DNA of 64,000 nucleotides from Streptosporangium album (lineage in GTDB: Bacteria > Actinomycetota > Actinomycetes > Streptosporangiales > Streptosporangiaceae). The notes beneath the pieces are model-generated. The model was not told the DNA's origin and searched no databases. It worked only from the letters and a program-made list of their open reading frames with translations. Below are positions 55,863 to 64,000 of the stretch, piece after piece. Location of the stretch: contig NZ_JACHJU010000001.1 of the NCBI RefSeq assembly GCF_014203795.1, forward strand, positions 1 through 64,000, in the 5' to 3' direction. The number at the start of each line of letters is the position of its first letter. The stretch's first letter is position 1. The position numbers and the translations under genes are program-made.

Positions 55863-58002
55863 CACGGCGACGGCGCCTGACCGCCCTCACCCCACGGCAC
55901 GAAGTCCGGCCCCGCCGCGACAACCGACCCCGCCGCCGCGGACAGTGCGGAACCATGGCCGTTACCCGTCACGACGGCGCCCCGGATGACCGCCGCAGCG
56001 GGTTCGAGCCGGGGCAGAAGCAGCGGGACGGGCGGCTCCCGCGCCACATGGCTGTGCTCACGGTGCGCCCGGGTCGCCTCCAGGTGATACTCCTCGATCT
56101 CGGCGTAGAACTCCTCCGACGCGTAGACCGAACCATCCACCAGCGGCCCCTGCCGATGCTCCAGGACAGCGATCACATCCTCGCCGTTGAGCGTCTTGTG
56201 CGTCTCCAGCGCATGGGCCAGGCAGAGCACCTCCCGCCGGTGCTCCTTCAGCAGGTCCTCTGTCGCCTCCAGCAGCCGGACCAGGTTGTACTCGATGCGC
56301 TCGCCCAACACGTCGGGAGCCGGCGGCTGCCCGCCGCCGGGCGCCCTGGTGAAACCGATGCCCCCGGCGCCACCGGGCTTGGGCAGGGACCTGCCACCCA
56401 TGATCTCCAACTCCTGCAGCGCGGGCATCGACGTCACACCGCGCCCCATCCCCCAGTGCGCCTCCATCAGCGCGGTGAGATAGGTGGCCGAGAACAGGTC
56501 ACCCGAGACCCCGGAAGAGTTGTCCTGGGCGAAGAACATCCGCTCCCCGGCCAGCGAGGCGAGCGAGACCATGATGTCGGCCTCGTGCTCGGACTTCCAC
56601 CGGGTGAACCGGTCCTCGGGCTTGATGCTCGCGCTCGATGTACTCCACGTCCTCCGGCGGCCCGAGCTGCTTGAGCCGTTTGGCCCTGGTCACATCGGAC
56701 CAGGTGATGACCTCACGGCCGTCACGGATCGCGGTGATCAACGACTCGTTCACCAGGTCCTTGATCGTGGCGCCGGTGGCGTAAGGGGTGATCGTGGCCG
56801 GCTTGTCGAGCTGCTCCTCCGTCAGATCGTGGTCGACCTTGTCGAAGTACCCCCGGTAGGTGCGGACCCGCCCCGCCTTGGAGGGATAGCCCACCTTGTA
56901 GATGCGGTCGATACGGCCCGGCCGCAGCAGCGCCTCGTCCAGCGAGTTGGGCATGTTGGTGGCCATCATCACCAGGATCCGATACCTGGGCGGCGGCTTG
57001 GGCCGCATGCCCAGCAGCCTGCGGACATGACGGTTGACGATGCCACGCGGTTTCTTCAGCCCCGACAGCTCGGTGAGCAGCGCCTGCAGCGTCCCCGGAT
57101 CCCCGCCTCCACCACCCATGTTGCCGCCCGTGAAGAAGCGGCTACGACCGGCGGCGGGCTCCTCCTCCTGCCGCGCACCCCTGCGAGTCAGCAGCCCCCG
57201 GGTCTCCTCCGCCAGGTAGGTGAAAACGTGACAGCCATCTGCGTACGCGGAGAAACCGGGGCCACCCCTGGGGCCCTGCTGCGCCAGCGAACCGCGGCGG
57301 CCGAGGGAGTCGGCCTCGTCGAAGAAGACGATCACGCTCCCATACCGCAGGGAGAGCTTGCGGAGCTTACGGAACAGCGACTTCACCTTCAGGATGCCGA
57401 TGCCCATGAACATGTTGACGAACGCACCGGGGTCCACGAAGACGTACGGCTTGCCCGTCTCCCCCGCCACCGCCTCGGCCATCCGGGTCTTGCCGGTGCC
57501 GGGCGGCCCCCACAGCAGCAGGCCGCTGGGCACGTAACCGCCGCGCTCCTCGATCTCGTCGGGCCGTTCTCAGAGCGAGTACCGCGATCCAGAACAGCCA
57601 CTTGACGGCCCGCGCGATCCTGAAGCGGTTCCAGTCGGAGAACCGGCGGTGGGTCCACCGCTCGAAACCACCGAACACCCCGCGTGTCCAGAACCGGTGG
57701 TACCCGGCGGAGCGCTCGCTGACGAAGAAGTGAACCTGCCGCAGGACCTCGGCGCCCAGCAGCCAGAAGATCCACGGCGCGGCGACCGCGGTGACGACCA
57801 GCGCTTCCCGGAAGCTCATGATGCCCTCATAGGAGGCCATCGCATTCCAGACCAGGATGAAATAGATGATCGTCAGGATGACGACGAACTTGACCCGGTC
57901 CCAGAAGGGCATCCGCTTACGGGTCCGGGGATGCGGGTCGGTCGGGCCGGAGCCGGGTGCACGGAGGCCCTCGAAGCTCGGGGGCGGCGGGGATGACTTC
58001 AA
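55859..58002 (-). pseudogene. FtsH-like membrane AAA+ protease, broken by two deletions
   Basis: Three reading-frame pieces in order. Piece 1 (58002 to about 57560): TTG start with GAGGAGAAG, two membrane segments, ending KWLFWIAVLAL. Piece 2 (about 57560-56635): from PDEIEERGGYVPSGLLLWGPPGTGKT through the whole AAA domain (IVFFDEADSLG, second region of homology MATNMPNSLDEALLRPGRIDR) to DVEYIERE. Piece 3 (about 56635-55859): SIKPEDRFTRWKSEHEADIMVSLASLAGERMFF and the peptidase-like C-terminus. The links are shortened and out of frame. The region that would carry the M41 HExxH motif is missing between pieces 2 and 3. So no working protease is made. Confidence 0.8.
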
Positions 58003-58015
58003 GACGGGCTTCTCC

Positions 58016-58644
58016 TCACCCGGTGAGTCGCTTGACTTTGAACGAGTGTGCGATCCCGTCGAACTCGGCGCCGCGCCTGCGATAACAGCCCGCCGAGCAG
58101 CGGATCAACAGTGTGGAGATCCGCTTGCCGTCGCCGGCCAGGTAGGAGGTGAGGTCGAAAGTCTGAACGCCCGCCCCCTGGACCGCGTAGTTGAACCGCA
58201 CATGCACCCCGCGCAGACCGTCCCCGGGGTCGAGCACCTCGTCGGCGAGCAGTTCGAAACCGGTCAGCGGGTAGCCGGGACCTTCGCGTACTCCGCCCGG
58301 ATCGGCGCGGTGACAGGAAGGATCGAGTTGCGCATGCCGTTCAGGGAGACGGCGTCCTGCTCCTCGGGGAGGAGTTTGGCGACCCGGGCGAAGACGAACG
58401 GCTCGTCACCGGTGCCGTAACCGAGGAGGTGATCGGCGGAGGGAGCCGTGTGGGCGTCATAGGCGATCGACCAGACGAGTTGCCGGCGCAGTTGCGCGGT
58501 GGCCGACTCGGGGTCCTCCCCCGTGACCGCCCGCTCCAGCGCCTTCTGGTCGACCTTCCGCCAGGCCGCCGGAACTTTGAAATAGGTCTGCCCGTCGTCC
58601 TGGCGGACGTAGGTGAACTCCGAACGGAAACGGCCGGGTATCAA
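58016..58644 (-). pseudogene. Frameshifted conserved protein gene upstream of the AAA protease
   Basis: Two frames together give one roughly 205-aa protein. The first (58644-58264) starts MIPGRFRSEFTYVRQDDG and runs to RAEYAKVP. The second takes over at GYPLTGFELLADEVLDPGDGLRGVHVRFNYAVQG and ends FDGIAHSFKVKRLTG. The join is near 58270, in CCCGG, and fits loss of one base. Codon use is normal on both sides. It lies 13 bases before the AAA-protease gene and was probably its operon partner. The function is not known. Confidence 0.7.
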
Positions 58645-58683
58645 AGGACACCACCCTCCGACACCCGGCCCCCGGGGACACCC

Positions 58684-61350
58684 CTAGGTCAGGCTGTCGC
58701 AGCTCCTCGCGTCGGCGTCCTTGGCCGCCTTCGGCACCCACCGGACATTCGCGAACGAGGCGGAGAACGCCCCCTCGGTATAGACCAGGAACGGTGTGTT
58801 GACCACCTCCAGATCAAGGCCCGTCGCCGCGAAGCACGCGACCGGGATCTTGACCGTCGCCTTGCTCCCCACCGGAAGCCCCTGGAACAGCGACGTCGCC
58901 ACCACCTCGGAGAAGCAGGGGTAAACACAGTGGACACTGATCACGGTCCGCGCCGCCGGAGCCTGATGGACGACGGTGTCGAAGACCAGAGCGGCGTCGG
59001 CGTTGAGGTAGCCCCGCAGGTCGCTGCCGCCCGCCGGGTCCTGCATGTAGAACTGCGCCGGTCCACTCCCGTTCCAGGTCGCCTTCAGACCGTCCTGCTG
59101 CACATTGACGTCGGACTGCACCACGCTGATCGCCGAATGCGCCGCCTCACCGTCGACGCCGATCTCGGTACCGCCCCAGCTGTCCGCCGAGCCGATGAAA
59201 CTCCGGTACGGCGCGACATCCGCCCGGTTGAAGATCTCCAGATCCTCACTCGCCTCACCGCCGCCGCCCGTCTGACCGCAGCCCGCCTCGGGGACGGTCT
59301 CGTCGAGCGTTCCGACCGAACCGCTCTGCCCGGAGCGCAGGCCGTACCCGAGCGGGAAGAGCGGGTCGTAGCCCTCACCCCCCGGGTTCAGCGGCGTCTG
59401 GCACGCGCTCTTCGGCCAGGAATACGACAACGTGCCGGTGTACCCGGCCTCCCGGTGCGATCCGCGGACGAGCAGATCCGCGACGCCACCGCCCTCGGTG
59501 CCCGGCAGCCAGGCGGCCACGAAGGCGTCGGAGCGGTTGAGCTCCTTGTTGACCCAGAGCGGCCGGCCGGAGACATAGACGGTGACCACGGGTGCGCCCC
59601 TACCCCGGACCTTGTCCAGGACGGCCAGGTCACCCGGGTAGAGCTTGGCCGCCTCCAGAGAGCGCCGCCCGAGGTCGCCGACCCCCTCGGCGTACGGCGT
59701 CTCGCCGATCACCGCGACGACCGCGTCGTACGCCGAGGGGTCGACGCCGTCCGCCGTCTCGCTGAAGGTGACGTTCGCCTCGCCCAGCACCTCGCGCAGA
59801 CCGCCCAGGATCGTCGTGCCGTTCGGGAAGTCGGCATTGGTGTTGCCGGTGCCCTGCCAGGTGAGGGTCCAGCCCCCGGTCTGGTTCTGCAGGCTGTCGG
59901 CGCTCTTTCCGACCACGAGCACCTTGGAACTCCTGGCCAGCGGCAGCACCGCGCCGTTGTTCTTCAGCAGGACCTGCGACCTGCGGACAGCCTCGCGGGC
60001 GAGCTTCCTCGCCTCCAGGGCGCGGGCCGACCCCGCCAGGGCGCGCCCGGACGGCTTCGGCGCGCTGAACACTCCGGCGCGCAGCTTCACCCGCAGGATC
60101 CGCGTGACCGCGTCGTCGATGCGCGCCATCGGGATCTCACCGGCTTCGACCTGCGCGACCGTGCTGGCGATGAACGCCTTCCAGTCGTTGGGCACCATCA
60201 CCACGTCGATACCGGCGTTGACCGCCCGCGCGCAGCTCGCGTTGGTGCACCCTGCGACCTGGCCGATGCCGTTCCAGTCCGAGACGACGACGCCGTCGAA
60301 GCCCACCTTCTGCTTGAGAATGTCGGTGAGGGCGTGCTTGCTGCCGTGCAGCTTGCCCTCGTCGATGCCGAGATCCGCGTTCGCCCAGCTGTTGAAGGAC
60401 ACCATCACGGTCTGGGCCCCCGCCGCGAGCGCGCCGTAGTAGCCCTGGCCGTGAATGTTGATCATCTCGGCCTCGGACGAGGGGTTCACCCCCTGGTCGG
60501 TCCCCTTGAGCGTGCCGCCGTCACCGATGAAGTGCTTGGCGGTGGCGATGACCCCCCTGTCGCCGATGCCCTGCGAACGCCCGCCCTGCAGGCCGTTGAC
60601 GGCCTCGTACCCATAGGCCCGGGTGATCCGGGGATCCTCGGAGAAGCCCTCGTAGGTACGGCCCCACCGATCGTCCCTGACCACGGCGAGGGTGGGCGCG
60701 AAAGCCCAGTCCTGGCCGGTCGCGCGGATCTGCGCGGCCGTCGCCGCCCCGATGTCGCGGACGAGACACGGATCGTGCGCGGCCCCCAGGCCGATGTTGT
60801 GGGGGAAGACCGTCGCGCCGTAGACGTTGTTGTTGCCGTGGACGGCATCGATGCCCCAGATGACGGGGATCTTCGTTCTGGTGCCGACGGACGCCTGCCA
60901 GTAGGCGTCGGCGAGGTCGATCCAGGCCTGGGGCGAGGCGTGCTTGTCGCGGCCGGGCCATGAGCCGCCGCCGTTGAGCACCGAGCCGATACCGTACTGC
61001 CTGACCTCCTCGGGCGTGATCGCCGCGATCTCCGGCTGCGTCATCTGCCCGACCTTCTCGGACAGCGTCATGCCCGCGAGGATCTTCGCCACCCGCTTCT
61101 CGTCGGCCGGGTCCCGCTTGATCCGGCTCTTCACCTTGGGCCAGTCGGCGAGCGCGGGCAGGCTCTTCTCAATGCGGGCACAGCCGCCGGCGCCCAGAGG
61201 CGGCCTGCCGATCTCCGGCTGCCGGATGGCTGCTGCGGCGTCCGCGGCCACAGCCGGGATCCCGGGGGCGCCGGCGGCCAGGAGCGCGAGGCCCGCCAGC
61301 ACCGCGAGTCCGCTCCGGCGTGCGCCCGATCGGGCGAGAGGTCTGATCAT
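58684..61350 (-). CDS. Secreted glycoside hydrolase family 3 (beta-glucosidase-type)
   Basis: 888 aa. Signal peptide at residues 1-35 (LAVLAGLALLAAGAPGIPAVAA). GH3 N-terminal barrel with substrate-binding KHFIGDGGT and nucleophile D358 in VVVSDWNG; GH3 C-terminal domain (VLLKNNGAVLPL...LVVGKSADSLQNQTGGWT); then a C-terminal beta-sandwich from about residue 690. This matches exo-1,3/1,4-beta-glucosidases. It releases glucose from beta-glucans outside the cell. ATG at 61348-61350. Two LacI-type operator palindromes lie upstream. Confidence 0.93.
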   Translation of the reverse strand: MIRPLARSGARRSGLAVLAGLALLAAGAPGIPAVAADAAAAIRQPEIGRPPLGAGGCARIEKSLPALADWPKVKSRIKRDPADEKRVAKILAGMTLSEKVGQMTQPEIAAITPEEVRQYGIGSVLNGGGSWPGRDKHASPQAWIDLADAYWQASVGTRTKIPVIWGIDAVHGNNNVYGATVFPHNIGLGAAHDPCLVRDIGAATAAQIRATGQDWAFAPTLAVVRDDRWGRTYEGFSEDPRITRAYGYEAVNGLQGGRSQGIGDRGVIATAKHFIGDGGTLKGTDQGVNPSSEAEMINIHGQGYYGALAAGAQTVMVSFNSWANADLGIDEGKLHGSKHALTDILKQKVGFDGVVVSDWNGIGQVAGCTNASCARAVNAGIDVVMVPNDWKAFIASTVAQVEAGEIPMARIDDAVTRILRVKLRAGVFSAPKPSGRALAGSARALEARKLAREAVRRSQVLLKNNGAVLPLARSSKVLVVGKSADSLQNQTGGWTLTWQGTGNTNADFPNGTTILGGLREVLGEANVTFSETADGVDPSAYDAVVAVIGETPYAEGVGDLGRRSLEAAKLYPGDLAVLDKVRGRGAPVVTVYVSGRPLWVNKELNRSDAFVAAWLPGTEGGGVADLLVRGSHREAGYTGTLSYSWPKSACQTPLNPGGEGYDPLFPLGYGLRSGQSGSVGTLDETVPEAGCGQTGGGGEASEDLEIFNRADVAPYRSFIGSADSWGGTEIGVDGEAAHSAISVVQSDVNVQQDGLKATWNGSGPAQFYMQDPAGGSDLRGYLNADAALVFDTVVHQAPAARTVISVHCVYPCFSEVVATSLFQGLPVGSKATVKIPVACFAATGLDLEVVNTPFLVYTEGAFSASFANVRWVPKAAKDADARSCDSLT

Positions 61351-61449
61351 CGAGGGTCCGTTCTCGAGACGCGGCAACAGTCGTGGCGGTCCCCCGGTCC
61401 GCACTGCGCAGATCCTGACGCCGTCACGGCAGCCGAGTCAATACCTCGC

Positions 61450-61461
61450 GAGAGCGCTCTC
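61450..61461. promoter_or_regulatory. LacI/CebR-type operator 1
   Basis: Perfect palindrome GAGAGCGCTCTC with central CG, 100 bases before the GH3 start. Resembles the GGGAGCGCTCCC operators of LacI-family cellobiose regulators in actinomycetes. Confidence 0.6.
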
Positions 61462-61571
61462 CCACAGAGACAGTCACCCGGTGGACGGCGGACACATCTG
61501 AAACACCGGGTGGAAGGCTCTTTTCATCCCGTCCCGTTCACCTGCGGGACGGCGATCAGATCGATCGCTCC

Positions 61572-61585
61572 TGAAAGCGCTCTCA
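61572..61585. promoter_or_regulatory. LacI/CebR-type operator 2
   Basis: TGAAAGCGCTCTCA, one mismatch from a perfect palindrome, with the same AGCGCT core as operator 1 and 123 bases from it centre to centre. Two sites suggest repression by looping or strong control of the GH3 gene. Confidence 0.5.
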
Positions 61586-61667
61586 CCCAAATGCGAGACC
61601 CTCTGCCGCAGAACATGTCATGCGCGGAAAGTCAGAACCGGATCACCGCCGCCACGGTGGTGACGCG

Positions 61668-62816
61668 TCAGCCGTGTGCTTCGAAACGCTCCTCGGGGAT
61701 CACGTCGGGCACGCCTCGCAGGCCGTACAGCGAGGCCACCGCCAGCACGGCGATCAACCCGGCGGCGGCGAGCGAGGTCACATCGACGGAGTCGACGAAC
61801 GCCTGCCGGGCCATCGCCGCGACGGCCGCGCCCAGCTCGGCGGGGAGCGTCGCAGCCGCCTGCAGCGCGGTGGGCAGCGATTCCGCGACAGGGGCCGCCA
61901 CCTCGCCCGGCAGCCCCTCGGGGAGCCGGAGGCCGGAACGGTAGAAACCGGTGAGGACGCTGCCGAGGATGGCGATGAGGTTGGCACCGACCGACGCGCT
62001 GAAGGCCCGTCGCCGGAAGAGCCGGACGTCGATCAGCGGTTCGGCCAGCCGGGTCTGTCGCCTGGCGAACAGCGTCAGCCCGGCGACACCGAGCGCCGCA
62101 GAGACCAGGACACCGGGGGTCGCCAGGCCGTACGCGGCCACCTCCTTTACAGCGTAGATCACAGCGATCACGCCGGCGAAGGACAGGAGGACACTAGCGA
62201 GGTCGATCCGCCCGGCCGAGGGGTTACGCGACTCCGGGAGCACGAAGAGGCCGGTGACCAGGATGAGCGCCATCACCGGAAGATTGATCAGGAAGACCGA
62301 ACCCCACCAGAAGCGGTCGAGCAGCAGTCCGCCGACGACCGGTCCCAGGGCGAAGCCCGCGGCGCCCATCCCGCTCCAGACGCCGACCGCCACGGTCCTC
62401 TCCTTCGGGTCGGTGAAGGCGTTGCGGATGATCGACAGCGTGGAGGGCATGATCGTGGCGCCTGCCACCCCGAGCAGGGCGCGGGCGGCGATGAGCAGTT
62501 CCGGGGTGGGCGCGTAGGCGGTCACCGCCGAGGCCGCGCCGAAGGCCACGGCTCCGGCCAGGAGCAGCCGCTTGCGGCCGATCCGGTCGCCGAGGTTGCC
62601 CATCGTGATCAGCAGGCCGGTCAGCGTGACCGGCGGCGCTGACGGCCCGCGCACCGACCGCTGACGGCGCGTGTACGGCGGCGCCCGGATGTGCCCCACG
62701 TCTCCGGTCTTCCCGTGGCGACCCGTCCGGCGCCCCTCCGGCAGGTCGGCCCCCGGGGTCACACGCCGAGCAGGGCGATCACCTCGCTCCAGGCCATGCG
62801 GGTTCCTGTGAGCCAT
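61668..62816 (-). pseudogene. MFS transporter with lost N-terminus and internal deletion
   Basis: An open frame of 382 codons from ATG 62816 (overlapped by GGAGGAGGA). The first 60 residues are basic and unlike MFS; similarity begins at TLTGLLITMGNLGDRIGRKRLLLAGA (membrane segment 2). The middle of the pump is normal (WRSVFLINLPVMALILV-like region, EPLIDVRLFRRRAFSASVGANLIA). It then jumps in frame to ILGSVLTGFYRSGLRLPEGLPGEV, which in related pumps lies some 190 residues later. So membrane segment 1 and about five later segments are missing. Directly after the AfsR-like gene. Confidence 0.72.
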
Positions 62817-62824
62817 TCCTCCTC

Positions 62825-64000
62825 CTAAACGGTCCCGCCGATCCGGGCACGGACGGCCGCCGTGACGCGCACGGCGTCCGGGTGGGCCGACGCGGTGCCG
62901 CGCAGCGTCGTGGCCGCGCCCAGCAGCCTGGCCGCTCCCCCGGCATCGCCCTCCAGCAGCGTGATCTCCGCCAGAGCCTCGACCACCGAACCCGCCACCG
63001 GCAGGTAGCGGCGGAGCGCCGGCTCCAGCGCCTTGACGTACCATCCCCTCGCCTCTGCCCTGTCACCGCTGGAGGCGGCGCTGAGATATCCGGCGTGCGC
63101 CGTCTCCAGGTCACCGTCGCGGACGCTCCCCTGCGCCCTGCGGTAGACGAGCTCGGCGATGTCCTCCACCGACTCCAGTTCCTCGGCCAGGCGGAGCGCC
63201 TCGTCGGCCAGCGCGCGCGATGCCGCCCTGTCCTCCCGCACGTCGGCCAGCTCGGCCAGCGTGAGCGCGGTCCCCCAGCGATCCCCGAGGGAACGGAACA
63301 GTTTCAGCACATCCTCGAAGGAGCGCTCCGCGGTCCCTGCGTCACCGCTGTGCAGCAGGTAGTAGCCGTAGCCGAAGCGAGCCAGCGTCCACAGCCACGG
63401 GTCCGCGGCGGCCTGCACCGGCCCGTCCGGGACACCTATGGCGCCGGAGTCGGCCGGACCGGTGAACAGCGGCCACAGCATGCCCAGGAACGGATACCGG
63501 TACGGCTGGTCGATCGACGGGATGAACGGGGCGACCGCCTCCAGCCGGGCGGATGTCTCCGGCGACCGTGACTCGCTGGAGAAGGCGAGCAGCACACAGA
63601 TGGCATACTCCTCCTCCAACCCCTCGACTGGTGACGGCCCGATCACGCCGAGAAGGTCGGCGGCCAGGCCCTCCCCCTCCGAACGGCGTCCCCGCGCCCA
63701 CCAGTACATGGCGAGCCCCGCCAGGAGGCGGAGCCCCTGCTCGATCCGGCCGGTGTCGACGGTCCAGCGCAGCGCGGCGTGCAGGTCGTCGCGCTCGTCG
63801 TCCAGCCGCCGCAGCCACTCCAGCTGCCCGTCGCTCCGCAGGTGCGGGTCCGCCGTGGTCGCCAGATCCACGTAGTGGGCGGCATGCGCTTCGTGGTATG
63901 TCTCCGTCTCGCCCGCCTCGGCCAGCCGTTCTGCGCAGTAGGCGCGGATGGTCTCCATCCCTCCGTCGGCGACGGGGGCCAGCTCCACGAAGCAGACGTC
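62825..64000 (-). CDS. AfsR/SARP-type regulator, 3' part, with probable internal deletion (partial)
   Basis: 391 codons visible; the gene continues beyond the window. At the very edge, VCFVELAPV (start of an NB-ARC-type ATPase region) is followed within four residues by METIRAYCAERLAEAGE, which in AfsR-like proteins comes some 250-300 residues later. The rest is a TPR-like helical domain (HAAHYVDLATTADPHL...LEWLRRLDDERDDLHAALRW...). So the ATPase core seems deleted in frame. The stop overlaps the ribosome-binding site of the MFS relic. Confidence 0.75.
   Translation of the reverse strand, partial: DVCFVELAPVADGGMETIRAYCAERLAEAGETETYHEAHAAHYVDLATTADPHLRSDGQLEWLRRLDDERDDLHAALRWTVDTGRIEQGLRLLAGLAMYWWARGRRSEGEGLAADLLGVIGPSPVEGLEEEYAICVLLAFSSESRSPETSARLEAVAPFIPSIDQPYRYPFLGMLWPLFTGPADSGAIGVPDGPVQAAADPWLWTLARFGYGYYLLHSGDAGTAERSFEDVLKLFRSLGDRWGTALTLAELADVREDRAASRALADEALRLAEELESVEDIAELVYRRAQGSVRDGDLETAHAGYLSAASSGDRAEARGWYVKALEPALRRYLPVAGSVVEALAEITLLEGDAGGAARLLGAATTLRGTASAHPDAVRVTAAVRARIGGTV

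Overview
The window is high-GC actinomycete chromosomal DNA. Third codon positions are strongly G/C-biased, GTG and TTG starts are common, stop/start overlaps of 4 nt are frequent, and the gene families present (DUF5753 regulators, DUF397, SAM methyltransferase DUF574, LCP proteins, AfsR-type regulators) are typical of filamentous actinobacteria. The mix suggests a Streptosporangiaceae-like organism; that placement is inference. No tRNA, rRNA, CRISPR array, insertion sequence or replication origin was recognised.

Left part (0-27.7 kb), intact genes. After housekeeping-type genes (secreted repeat protein, fused E1 alpha/beta 2-oxoacid dehydrogenase, CorA, SnoaL-like protein, amidohydrolase, M50-like membrane protease) lies a complete class III lanthipeptide locus at about 7.2-17.2 kb. 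It holds a histidine kinase, a LanKC synthetase, two tandem precursor genes of 43 and 44 aa, a terminator-like hairpin, two ABC transporter half-molecules, a prolyl oligopeptidase and a convergent NarL-type response regulator. The precursors have the LLDLQ leader, a run of 7-8 glycines and two labionin-type motifs, the second very close to the ring of SapB. A divergent P450 follows, then a DUF574 methyltransferase and a DUF5753 regulator with a palindromic operator. At 20.8-26.3 kb, three tightly coupled genes look like a kleisin, a KITE/MukE-like subunit and an SMC-type ATPase. This is a MukBEF/Wadjet-like complex, but no JetD nuclease gene is next to it. A ThrE-type exporter follows.

Middle (27.8-42.5 kb): an ABC-F protein lacking most of its first ATPase domain, SbcD-SbcC, two alpha/beta hydrolases, an LCP protein, a NmrA-like relic, an OSBS-like enolase-superfamily protein lacking catalytic lysines, an MFS pump, and a tetR/MFS pair that has lost the 5' ends of both genes.

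Right part (42.5-64 kb): a five-gene operon (SWIM, DUF5691, MoxR ATPase, DUF5682, VWA) of poorly understood function; a cupin and an aldehyde dehydrogenase; an anti-sigma-like ATPase next to a DUF5753/DUF397 pair; a decayed FtsH-like AAA protease operon; a GH3 glycosidase with LacI-type operator palindromes; a truncated MFS gene; and the 3' part of an AfsR-type regulator running off the window.

A theme of the right two thirds is repeated loss of internal segments from otherwise well-conserved genes: ABC-F, NmrA, TetR/MFS, FtsH-like twice, second MFS, AfsR-like. This may be genuine decay or an assembly problem.
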